NCBI GenBank assembly: GCA_030374735.1
Contig: JASCIV010000530.1
Location: forward strand, 1 to 17,431
Origin: Gracilaria caudata
Taxonomy: Eukaryota > Rhodophyta > Florideophyceae > Gracilariales > Gracilariaceae
Direction: 5' to 3'
DNA length: 17,431 nt
Below, piece after piece: positions 6,870-14,651 of this stretch; the stretch's first letter is position 1, and every line of letters starts with the position of its first letter. Below the pieces are notes generated by a model, which was not told the DNA's origin, did not search any database, and saw nothing but the letters and a program-made list of their open reading frames with translations. The position numbers and the translations under genes are program-made.

Positions 6870-8120
6870 TCAGCTGCCGCCGCCAGCATTGGCACCCCCA
6901 GCACCGGGCTGCGTCCACGGCGACGGGAGATCGCCTCTCATCAGGCGCTGCATGGTCTGTTGCACCATCTCCGGGTTATTATTGATGATATTCTGCATTT
7001 GTTGCAGCCCGCCGTTGGCAAACAGGTCGTCCAACGCCTGTTGCGGCACGTTGAAGCCCAGCATGCTCGCCATGTTGCTCACTCCATCGCGCCCGAGTCT
7101 CGAAATCATTTCCTCCATATTGCCGCCGCCTCCGCCCATCAGGTCCTCCATCGCGGGCATTGCAGCCTCCCTAGACCCCACACCACCACCTCCTCCGCCG
7201 CCGCTGCTGCCGCGCAGCCTGAGGTTCGCGTCGTCCAGCTGTCGTTTGAGGCTTTCGTTTGTGCCATCCAGTTGCAGTGCATGTTTCAACGCGCCCACCT
7301 CATCAGCCGTGCGCCCCATCTGTCGGTACGCATGAGCCAGTCTCTCTCTCGGTCGCAAGAAAGTGGCATCCAACTCAATCGCGCGCTCGCAATCGCGCAC
7401 CGCCTCTTCAAAGCGTCGCAGCAGCATATTCGCCGCCGCGCGATTGCTATGATACACCGCGTTTTGCGGGCACAAGCGAATGCTTTCATCGTACAATTGA
7501 AGCGCGTCCGCATACTGTTTCTCCTTCAGTTTCTGATTTCCCTCGTGCTTGAGTTGTTCGGCGCGCGCCTTGTTTTGTTCACTTGTTGATGCGCCTTGCG
7601 CCTCGCTGCCGTTTGTGGCGGCGGCTGTGGTGGCCTTCACGCGCTTTGCGGCGCGTTTGGATTCGAATTTGTCCCTTGCGCGCTGCACGCGGTTGGCGTA
7701 TTCGTCGGAGCCTTCTTGCACGCCGTCGAAAAAGGTGGTGCTTTGCTTGAGTCGCTGCAAAAAGCGCTCAAACGCCGGCGATTCGGCGTCATTTGCGGCG
7801 TGATTCGGCTGTGCGTGATTCGGCTGTGCGTGATTCGGCTGTGCGTGATTCGGCGGTGCTTGATGCTGAGAGGATGCGCGTGCGCTGCCGTTTTGCTGCT
7901 GTTGCAGTAACTGCGTGCGTCCGGCTTTGAACACGTCCACCAGCGACAGATCGTGCAGCGGATATCGCTGTCTTGTGGCGGCGTTGCGCATGTTGAGCGC
8001 GTATGCATTGGAGATGGCGAAGATGGCCTCCTCCAGCGAGGAGGCGTTCATTCCGTCGCGTCGAGACGCGGTTTGGAGGTGGTCCAACACGGCCATCATT
8101 AACCAGCGCTCGTCCTCCAT
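6870..8120 (-). CDS. SGTA/Sgt2-type small glutamine-rich TPR co-chaperone
   Basis: SGTA family proteins capture tail-anchored and other hydrophobic proteins in the cytosol and pass them to the GET/TRC or BAG6 machinery, binding Hsp70/Hsp90 through TPRs. The 416 residues show the expected order. First is an N-terminal dimerisation region (about 5-68), with SLEEAIFAISNAYAL and the LSLVDVF motif. Next is a linker, then three TPRs (about 184-288) with LKHEGNQKLKEKQYADAL, YHSNRAAANMLLRRFEEAVRDC and a third repeat ending ALQLDGTNE. A Gly-rich spacer follows, then a hydrophobic Met/Asn/Gln-rich C-terminal region (about 322-395, LMGGGGGNMEEMISRLG, NIINNNPEMVQQTMQRLM) expected to bind clients. It is longer than the usual 310-350 residues because of inserts, including four PNHAQ-like repeats at 90-108. 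The start ATG lies right before the conserved domain. Confidence 0.93.
   Translation of the reverse strand: MEDERWLMMAVLDHLQTASRRDGMNASSLEEAIFAISNAYALNMRNAATRQRYPLHDLSLVDVFKAGRTQLLQQQQNGSARASSQHQAPPNHAQPNHAQPNHAQPNHAANDAESPAFERFLQRLKQSTTFFDGVQEGSDEYANRVQRARDKFESKRAAKRVKATTAAATNGSEAQGASTSEQNKARAEQLKHEGNQKLKEKQYADALQLYDESIRLCPQNAVYHSNRAAANMLLRRFEEAVRDCERAIELDATFLRPRERLAHAYRQMGRTADEVGALKHALQLDGTNESLKRQLDDANLRLRGSSGGGGGGGVGSREAAMPAMEDLMGGGGGNMEEMISRLGRDGVSNMASMLGFNVPQQALDDLFANGGLQQMQNIINNNPEMVQQTMQRLMRGDLPSPWTQPGAGGANAGGGS
7800..7859. repeat. Four tandem copies of a 15-bp unit inside the SGTA-like gene
   Basis: The unit GTGATTCGGCTGTGC is repeated four times head to tail with a single substitution in the last copy. 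On the minus strand it encodes a five-residue Gln-Pro-Asn-His-Ala repeat in the linker between the dimerisation and TPR domains. Near-identity of the copies indicates recent expansion. Confidence 0.9.
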
Positions 8121-8663
8121 GGCGGCGGCGCAGATCGTTGAGCGTACGCGTGCAGCGCTCGAGCTGTGCGCTGCGCGGGGGCGTAGGGGGAGGGGAGTGC
8201 TTTTCGGTTGGCGCGCTGGCGCGCGTGGATCAGTACTGGTCGCGGATATCTACGAAGGTAGCGCTCGGCGCTATGATAACGTCGCCGGCTTAGCGCACGC
8301 GAGTGGCACCGTGCCAGTCGCGCTGCGAACCGAAACAGGAAAACGCAAGCGATGGGTCTTTCTCGGTGTAACCCATACGTGGTACTACGTGTCCACGTGT
8401 ACATGAGCGAGATCGAGAATAATGTACAGTTTGAGGTGCCGTCGACTATTAAACACAAGTTTTTACTATACATGATGAAGACGAAGAAAGATGCTCAACC
8501 ACCGTGAGAGGTTACTACGAATATCGCTGTCTACGTCTCTCTGGCTGTCTGGCCGGACATCCTTTACAGCCCAGTTGTCTCATAACCACGACGTGCACTC
8601 CGAAAGGGCGCCAAATATCTCGCACCAAGCCGCACGCATCACGGCGCCGTGCGGCGGTGCATA
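8121..8663. other. Intergenic: promoter of SGTA-like gene, 3' region of F-box gene
   Basis: No supported gene. It contains GGCGCGCTGGCGCGCG near 8206-8225, about 90-100 bp before the SGTA-like start, a CACGTG hexamer near 8394, and an AT-richer part at 8400-8480 that probably holds the 3' end of the F-box gene. No canonical AATAAA was found there on the minus strand. Confidence 0.5.
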
Positions 8664-9452
8664 TCACGGCCCGAACTGATGGTCCAGCAGCAGCTGCTTG
8701 TACGCCTTGCCGACATCAAAATCATTCTCCTCCAAATAGTAGCGCACCTCATCCTCGCTCACAGACAGTCCCTTCGCCATCAACTTCACCAGCAGCTGTC
8801 TCACGTACGTATGTTCCGAGTGGCGACGCGCCGTCAAGCCAGCCGCGTCTCCCACGGCGCCGCGAAACTCCACCACCAGAAAGTACTTGTTGGACAACGT
8901 CACATCCGTCACCAGAACGGGGGTGTGCAAATGTCTGGCCACACCGGTGACCGCCCTCACCGCGCCGTCGTCCATCAGCGGCACGAACAGGTGCGTTCTG
9001 CACGCCAGCTGGTGCTCTGCAAACAGCGCGTTGGCGCGCAGGATATCGTGTATTGAAACGGCGTACCGAAGCGCCAGCGACGTGACCGAGTCATGTTCGC
9101 GCAGCGCCACGCAGATGCACAGCTGTCGACTGGAGGGGTACGTCTCAAACGTGTGCAAGATGCGCATCCATTCGCAACTGCGCACCTGCTCGGCGCGCGA
9201 AATGAAACGGAGAGTGGTGGAGGTGCGCACGGGCGGCGCGAAGCGGATGGCGCGCACTCCGAGTGAGAAGGCGAGACGACGTGGCCACACGCGAGTGTGA
9301 ATGAACGAGCGCCAGTTGACGGATGCCACGCTCAGTGTGTGCAGCGTGTGTGCGTCGATAAAGTGGCAGATAAGCAGAAGCACGTCTTCTGGCAGAGAGC
9401 GTAGACTCACATCGGCAACGGCGCTTGTGCACGTCGCGGAGGTGGCGCTCAT
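8664..9452 (-). CDS. F-box protein with central LysM domain and C-terminal UBA-like segment
   Basis: Probably the substrate adaptor of an SCF ubiquitin ligase. Residues about 17-55 form an F-box (LRSLPEDVLLLICHFIDAHT, then SVASVNWRSF), which binds Skp1. Residues about 117-159 match a LysM fold (REHDSVTSLALRYAVSIHDI, then LRANAL and LFVPL). Residues about 228-258 (SVSEDEVRYYLEENDFDVGK and onwards) look like a UBA-type three-helix segment. The F-box plus LysM combination is known from a plant nuclear or cytosolic protein (Arabidopsis At1g55000 type), so this LysM is probably intracellular and not a chitin receptor. There is no signal peptide or membrane segment. The start ATG at 9452 leaves a short Ser/Thr/Ala-rich tail before the F-box. 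It is head-to-head with DCP1 across a 597-bp interval. The domains are clear; the substrate is unknown. Confidence 0.85.
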   Translation of the reverse strand: MSATSATCTSAVADVSLRSLPEDVLLLICHFIDAHTLHTLSVASVNWRSFIHTRVWPRRLAFSLGVRAIRFAPPVRTSTTLRFISRAEQVRSCEWMRILHTFETYPSSRQLCICVALREHDSVTSLALRYAVSIHDILRANALFAEHQLACRTHLFVPLMDDGAVRAVTGVARHLHTPVLVTDVTLSNKYFLVVEFRGAVGDAAGLTARRHSEHTYVRQLLVKLMAKGLSVSEDEVRYYLEENDFDVGKAYKQLLLDHQFGP

Positions 9453-10049
9453 GGTTCACCCGCACCTCAGCCCGCGCCGCGAGCGAGGTGGCGCGCCCCT
9501 TTGAACAACAGCTGTTCGCGCTGGGGCGCGCGCGCGTGTTGCGGCTGTGCATCACCGCCTTGGGTGGCGCGCCAATGCCATGCATCCACGTTTCGGCGTA
9601 CGCACAAACTCCACCACGCACGCGCACGCGGTGCAAGCTGCAGCAGCGGCTGCACACTGCACAGCGTGACGCCATTCTTGCTCCCAATCTGCGCTCCCGC
9701 CATCAACACGTGCGCCACGCGTGCCACGTGCCAGCTTTCCGAAACAAAACGTGCGTTTTTCATCTCGCGAGTCGCCGCGCGGTGGGGCGCGGCGCCTGGG
9801 CCGCTGTGCGCTTTTTTATTTTTCCGCGCAGTTTGTGTGTGTGCGTGGCTCGTTCTCGTTACGGTCCGTGCCGCGCGCGCGTGTTGTGTTTTCGTTCGCG
9901 CCTCCCCCCCCCCCGCAGGAACCAAAACGCGCGTTTGTGCAGCGTCGGTGGCGTTCGCACGTATCAGCGCTTTGGAAGCACGTCGTTTTGCGTTGCTTAG
10001 TTGAGCTTGTTTTGCATTCTCGTAGTGCGCATCGACGTTGACAGAGAGC
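9453..10049. promoter_or_regulatory. Divergent promoter region between F-box gene and DCP1
   Basis: The start codons of the two genes face away from each other across this stretch, so it must hold both promoters unless one lies within a gene. It is rich in alternating CG (tracts at about 9519-9536 and 9880-9894). A run of 11 C at 9904-9914 followed by GCAG (9915-9918) resembles a 3' splice site and could mark a 5'-UTR intron of DCP1. No TATA box is seen. Long frames read here in both directions are composition artefacts. Confidence 0.6.
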
Positions 10050-12320
10050 ATGACGGCCAGTATTGACTTTGACCCAGCGCGCCGAGATGCTATTGCTGCA
10101 AAGATGAATCTGTCCGTGTTGCAAAGAGCAGACCCTGCCGTGAAGAAGGTGTTGAAACTTGCGTCGCACGTGTGTCTTTATCAGCTTGATGATTCTCATT
10201 CCTGGCGTCGACTCGACATAGAGGGTTCTCTCTTCGTCGTCGAACTTCATGTCAATCATCCAAATAACGCCGCTCGTGCCCGTCATCGCATCGTTATCAT
10301 CAATCGCAAGAGTCTTGACAATTATTCCGATGATGTGGTGGTAGGAAACAAGGAGATCGAACTTCAAGAGCAGATGATCATGTACACCAACTCCAAGCAA
10401 CAAACCATTGGCATATGGTTTTATCAGAAACAAGAGGCTTCTTCTTTGTTCCAACTTCTTCAAACTCTTGTTGAACGTTCGCTACCTACTCCGCCTTCAT
10501 CTCCGTCCGCCCAAACCGCCTCCGCGTCGCAAACCGTCAAACCGTCTGTTGCGCAACCGTCCGACTCCTCGCGTCCGCCCGAGACTTCTCCGCGTGCGCG
10601 ACGCGCGCAAAAGCGTGTTGCACGCAACGTCAAGACTCGTCAGTCGTCCAACTCGCGTCCCCACGCATCCGCGGACAACAAGTCTACGCGCGCTGAAACC
10701 CAAACCACCCAGCCTAATTCGCTTGAACGCTTCTTTCCAGCGTTGAAGCATACGCACGGGGTCGCCGGTGCTACCTTACCTCCCGACGTGAACACTTCTT
10801 CCGTCATGGAGAGTGTTGCCGTAACTACGCTAACATCAAACGCTGATTCCATCAAGCAAAATGGCACCGAGTTCAAGCCCACCTCCGAAATAGATGAGGC
10901 CATTGTCATCGCTTCCGATAACGGTTTACCAGATGCCATTCTGTCCAAATCTTCTTCCTCCTCCGATCAACTCATGTCGGACGCCATGAAGCTACTGCGT
11001 GCAAAAGCCGACAACAAACCGCGCTCTGATCCGCGACGCAAATCCTCTCCAAAGACCAAACCAGCGCCCAAGGTCACCACCCCACTCAAGGTGCAAAGGC
11101 CCAAACGAGCTCAACCAGCCGCCTCCAAGCCTGCAGCCGCCGACTCAAATGCTCAACGCGCAACTGCAACGTCGTCGCCGCTTTATTCGGAGCCCTCGGA
11201 ACCTCGACACAACGTCGAGCGACGAAAGAGAAGCCCCCCTTCCGCACAAAAGAGCCTGCCTGAACGGAAACCAGCCTCCAACGCTCGTGGCGCATCTGAC
11301 ACTACTAGCGTCGATGTCCAAGCCGGCACGCACATTGCGTCAACGCATCCACAGCGCGCGAGCAAGAAAAATGTACCTGATGGCGCACAAATTGGATCGC
11401 AACCTGTTCAGACCGCCCAGCAGGAGGCACTCGCCAGGCGGCTTGAAGCGCAAGGCGCAGCATCGTCCGCGTCCACGGCTGCGAAGAACACGCCCGCGAA
11501 GACCACGCAGTCAAACGACACAAAGCCGCACAGCGCTGTCGCCTCCGTGCCACAGTCGAGTGGCTCTGAAATTCGTCAACGAACTGCTGAGGTGAATGCA
11601 GCGCCTGCCACAGCGAGCGCTGCACTCTCGTCGCTGAATGTTTCGAGGGCTATGGAGGAAGCGCAACGTCATTTGCAGACCATGTCGATGCCACAGGAAG
11701 GCTTGAATCTTCCCGACCCACTTCTGAGAAGCATGGCTCCTTTTCGCTTTCCGTCGGGAAATGATATGCAGCTTGGTCACACGGCGGCTATGATGCCATC
11801 GCCTATTGCTCCTCCGCCTCAGCCGCCCGCGCCTTTTCCTGCTGGACTGCATCCGCAAATGGCCATGTTGATGCAACATCAACTGTTTCTACAGCAACAG
11901 CAGTTCTTGGCTCAACAGGAGCATCAACGTCGTATGCAAATGCAGAACATGCCGTTGCCTTCCGTGCCTATGATGCATAAGTCCGAAGCGCGTAGCGCGC
12001 CGAACGTGCCAAACGGACATTCGTCTTCGCAATCTACAAGTGCTGCTGCTAATTCTGCGGCTGACCTGATGCGTATGCTGAATGCAGGCGGTGCAAAGGC
12101 CGACGCGCAGAGCTCTGGAAAGCAGCAGATGACGGAAGAAGAGAAGGGTAAGCACATTGCGCGAAGCGTTGCGTCTGCAGACAGAAAGGGACAGCTTGCA
12201 TCTTCGTTGTCGGACAAGATGGATCGTTCTGAATTTCGAGCTGTCGTGCAGCGTATGCTCACGGACAAGCGGCTGTTTGAAAGTGTGTATGCGAATTATG
12301 TTTCTGCATCTGAGAATTAG
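10050..12320 (+). CDS. DCP1: mRNA-decapping enzyme subunit DCP1
   Basis: DCP1 is the activating partner of the decapping enzyme DCP2 in cytoplasmic 5'-3' mRNA decay and P-bodies. The first about 145 residues form the EVH1-like domain: MNLSVLQRADPAVKKVLKLA, HVCLYQLD, W then RRLDIEGSLFVVELHVNHP, HRIVIINRKSLDN, the QEQMIMYTN strand, and GIWFYQKQEASSLFQLLQ. A long disordered Ser/Pro/Ala/Thr-rich middle of about 550 residues follows, with Gln/Met-rich sequence near 610-640. The last about 40 residues (LSDKMDRSEFRAVVQRMLTD, then KRLFESVYANYV) match the C-terminal trimerisation helix found in metazoan and plant DCP1 but absent from the short yeast protein. ATG at 10050 gives 756 residues; a TTG four codons earlier is in frame but not needed. 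No intron interrupts the coding region. Confidence 0.92.
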   Translation: MTASIDFDPARRDAIAAKMNLSVLQRADPAVKKVLKLASHVCLYQLDDSHSWRRLDIEGSLFVVELHVNHPNNAARARHRIVIINRKSLDNYSDDVVVGNKEIELQEQMIMYTNSKQQTIGIWFYQKQEASSLFQLLQTLVERSLPTPPSSPSAQTASASQTVKPSVAQPSDSSRPPETSPRARRAQKRVARNVKTRQSSNSRPHASADNKSTRAETQTTQPNSLERFFPALKHTHGVAGATLPPDVNTSSVMESVAVTTLTSNADSIKQNGTEFKPTSEIDEAIVIASDNGLPDAILSKSSSSSDQLMSDAMKLLRAKADNKPRSDPRRKSSPKTKPAPKVTTPLKVQRPKRAQPAASKPAAADSNAQRATATSSPLYSEPSEPRHNVERRKRSPPSAQKSLPERKPASNARGASDTTSVDVQAGTHIASTHPQRASKKNVPDGAQIGSQPVQTAQQEALARRLEAQGAASSASTAAKNTPAKTTQSNDTKPHSAVASVPQSSGSEIRQRTAEVNAAPATASAALSSLNVSRAMEEAQRHLQTMSMPQEGLNLPDPLLRSMAPFRFPSGNDMQLGHTAAMMPSPIAPPPQPPAPFPAGLHPQMAMLMQHQLFLQQQQFLAQQEHQRRMQMQNMPLPSVPMMHKSEARSAPNVPNGHSSSQSTSAAANSAADLMRMLNAGGAKADAQSSGKQQMTEEEKGKHIARSVASADRKGQLASSLSDKMDRSEFRAVVQRMLTDKRLFESVYANYVSASEN

Positions 12321-12944
12321 CGAGTAAGTTAGTTTCCAAATGACGATTGAATTGTGTGCCTGTGCAACCGTGCGAACACTGCGGTACCTCAACTTCCACA
12401 ACTTGTTGCTGCGAAAAGTATCGACAAATGTAAAGTTAAGGCTATCAGGAAGACTGTCTCCTTATGGTCTTGTGGTCCGTTCACTGATCTGCCAGCGCAA
12501 CAGAATCATCAGAATAAGCTCGGTAGTTGAGTGTAACGTGTTGCATCTTGATATGGAATTCCCTTCGAGGAGGCGTTTCTGGACGCGCCGTGCCGGAGGT
12601 GATGCACAATGTGCATTGCACATGTCGCGCTGTTCATTTCTCACTTGCTGTACTTCTGGTTCGAAATGCTGCAGTTCAATCTTGTACCCGAAAACGGTGC
12701 ATTCGTTGAATTGGTATCGCTCTGTAGTATTACAAGCACACGGCATCAACCTTGGCTGTCATCATCGACTGCGGGGGTGTGAGGCAAATGCCAGGTCGAC
12801 GAGCATCGTGCTGCGTCGATTTTAGTGGTGTGTAAATTTAGATTTGTTACATAACTTCATGTTGCTAGGCCCGGAGTCTCGGGTGAGGGCAACGTGGTTG
12901 AGGCCTACGTAATTGCGCTGCTCGTGCCGTGGGATGAGTCGTGG
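12321..12944. other. Intergenic 3' of DCP1, with uncertain open frames
   Basis: A plus-strand frame of 161 codons (12340-12825) and a minus-strand frame of 95 codons (12462-12749) are open, but neither resembles a known family. The plus one is Cys/Arg-rich like a chance frame. The minus one and its neighbouring frames could contain short exons, including a GTGAGA donor-like site near 12645. No splice model is compelling. Confidence 0.4.
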
Positions 12945-13218
12945 CTAGGCATAATTCGCGACGCGATTCGCTACCTTGGTCAGCAGCTCATCTTCCGTGA
13001 ACGGATTGCTGTGGACTGGGAAAGGCCTCTTGTACTGTTCTTCTGACCCAGAAGCCAACTGGCCTGTCAACGTTTTGCTTGTCAACCTTCTTTTCCTAGA
13101 AGTATTAGCATTACATCGCACAACCTGGGGTTGTACTCAAGCAGCGCTTCTTACACTTAGGGGCAATTCTCGAAAACCCAGCAAGCTGCCGACAAACTTG
13201 GTTTCTTCGAGTCGCCAT
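12945..13218 (-). CDS. Candidate two-exon gene for a 70-residue soluble protein, unknown function
   Basis: No single frame shows this gene. Exon 1 (13218-13157) starts with ATG in good context (purine at -3, G at +4) and encodes MATRRNQVCRQLAGFSRIAP. It ends at CCTAA|GTGTAAG. The 61-nt intron (13156-13096) contains TGCTAAT followed closely by TTCTAG, a typical branch point and 3' splice site. Exon 2 (13095-12945) encodes 49 codons to TAG, including KRRLTSKTLTGQLASGS, RPFPVHSNPF and TEDELLTKVANRVANYA. Phase is kept (62 + 151 = 213 nt). The basic, Arg-rich N-terminus could be a mitochondrial presequence (inference). I know no family. Evidence for: protein-like composition, splice motifs, good start context. 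Against: the GTGTAA donor is not ideal, and the start is only 17 bp from the divergent start at 13236. Confidence 0.42.
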
Positions 13219-13235
13219 TCTCTTTAAACCACAGA

Positions 13236-14582
13236 ATGACACAAGACAATGAAGTAGAAGCGGCTGCGCCGGATAGTAGTTCCGTATCATGGGGTTCCTG
13301 GATATCTGCGATGGCCACAAATGCCTACTCCAACGTTTTGGGTGCTCCGCAGACTCCTGACGAATTGACCCCTACTACTGCTCTTACAAAGGAAAGTGAA
13401 GGCGATAAAGAGTCGCATGGATTTGGAAATGTTGACGCGGAGTCTAGAAACGCTTTGTGGCGCCAGCTCGTATCTGTAATTGGAATGGACGTCATGCACA
13501 TGCGACTGAGCCTTCCGATCTGGTTGTTCGAGCCTACCACTGCTCTGTCCCGCATGGCTGAAACCTTCGAGTACAGTGATTTGCTCGATCGTGCTGCTTC
13601 ATGTGAGGACCCAATACTACGCGATTGTCTGGTTGCAGCCTTTGTCATATCAGCCTTTTCGCACACAGAGCGCGTCCGGAAGCCTTTTAATCCAGTTCTT
13701 GGCGAAACGTTCGAGTTTATAAATCCTTTGAATGGAATGAAGTTCTACGCCGAACAGGTATCGCATCACCCTCCAATTTCTGTTTCACGGTGTGAAGGGA
13801 ACGGTTGGCATGCAGGGGAGATTGTAGATATAAATGCTACCTTTCAAGGTAATTCTATAGAAATAACGAACACCGGCACTCGGTACATCCACTTCACGGA
13901 GACCGGAGACCATTACACATGGAATTTGCCACAGGCCCTAGTCTCCAATCTGTTTGTGGGTACGGCTTTTGTTGACCATTTTGGATCGATAGAGCTTCGA
14001 AATGAACGGACGAATACAACCTCCGTCTTGGAGCTCACGAAATGTGGTTGGTTTTCAGCGGGCCGGTATGAAGTGACTGGCGAGCTGCTTGACGACGTTG
14101 GAAACAAACTCGTTTCGTACAACGGAGCGTGGAATAAGTCTTTGGATTGTGAACGAAGATCAAAATCAAAGGGCGAAGGGATAAATAGACTTTGGATGGC
14201 AGGATCGCACTTGCTCTCTGAAGAAGAAGGCGGCGGTGAATACGGAGAATTCGCTTGCTGCACGAAATACACCAAAAAGATATTGGCATTTGATTCTGAT
14301 TATGCGATGGAACTTCCCCCCACTGATTCCCGCCTGAGGCCCGACCGACAAGCTCTAGGAGAAGGAGACCGACCTACTGCTGCCGAACACAAATTGCGCA
14401 TCGAGCAGTTACAAAGAGAGCGTCTTGCTGAGATGAATGCCGATGGTTCCAAAGATAATTTTGAAGCGAGGTACTTCAAAAGGGTTTCTAAGGACGAGCA
14501 ACAATGGGAGCCTATCGGTAATTATTGGAGTGTAACACGAGGTCTCAGCGAAGAAGCCCGAAAAGCGATGGTGCTTTGGTAG
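13236..14582 (+). CDS. Short oxysterol-binding-protein-related protein (ORP/Osh type)
   Basis: ORP proteins exchange sterols or other lipids for PI4P between membranes at contact sites. The 448-residue product is almost entirely the ligand-binding domain. It shows LSLPIWLFEPTTALSRMAET (91-110), the lid and tunnel-entrance region; FNPVLGETFE (151-160); and the family signature EQVSHHPPIS (173-182), whose two His contact the PI4P head group. Later come WFSAGRYEVTGELLD, a GAWNKSL segment, HKLRIEQLQRERLAEMN matching the conserved K..E..QR helix, and YFKRVSKDEQQWEPIGNYW. There is no PH domain, ankyrin repeat or clear FFAT motif, so it resembles Osh4-like short forms, which bind membranes without a PH domain. 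The first about 70 residues are a polar leader with a Trp-containing stretch (SVSWGSWISAMATNAY). The gene is convergent with the PDCD2-like gene, with 69 bp between stop codons. Confidence 0.93.
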   Translation: MTQDNEVEAAAPDSSSVSWGSWISAMATNAYSNVLGAPQTPDELTPTTALTKESEGDKESHGFGNVDAESRNALWRQLVSVIGMDVMHMRLSLPIWLFEPTTALSRMAETFEYSDLLDRAASCEDPILRDCLVAAFVISAFSHTERVRKPFNPVLGETFEFINPLNGMKFYAEQVSHHPPISVSRCEGNGWHAGEIVDINATFQGNSIEITNTGTRYIHFTETGDHYTWNLPQALVSNLFVGTAFVDHFGSIELRNERTNTTSVLELTKCGWFSAGRYEVTGELLDDVGNKLVSYNGAWNKSLDCERRSKSKGEGINRLWMAGSHLLSEEEGGGEYGEFACCTKYTKKILAFDSDYAMELPPTDSRLRPDRQALGEGDRPTAAEHKLRIEQLQRERLAEMNADGSKDNFEARYFKRVSKDEQQWEPIGNYWSVTRGLSEEARKAMVLW

Positions 14583-14651
14583 AGAGTCCAAGTCGCCCAC
14601 ATCACTAGCTAGTAATTGAGCGACAGATTCTTTTGTCGCGAAAACTGTGTC

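Noticed and set aside
9467..10051. Minus-strand 194-codon frame between the F-box gene and DCP1
   Set aside because: It covers the divergent promoter region, is Arg/Ala/His-rich with no motif, and is best explained by lack of stops in CG-rich DNA.
12340..12825. Plus-strand 161-codon frame after DCP1
   Set aside because: Cys/Arg/Leu-rich with no recognisable motif; an open frame of this length is expected about once by chance in a window of this size.
12855..13045. Plus-strand open segment reading VVEAYVIALLVPWDESWLGI
   Set aside because: It lacks an ATG and is codon-aligned antisense to exon 2 of the candidate minus-strand gene, which has better splice and start context.
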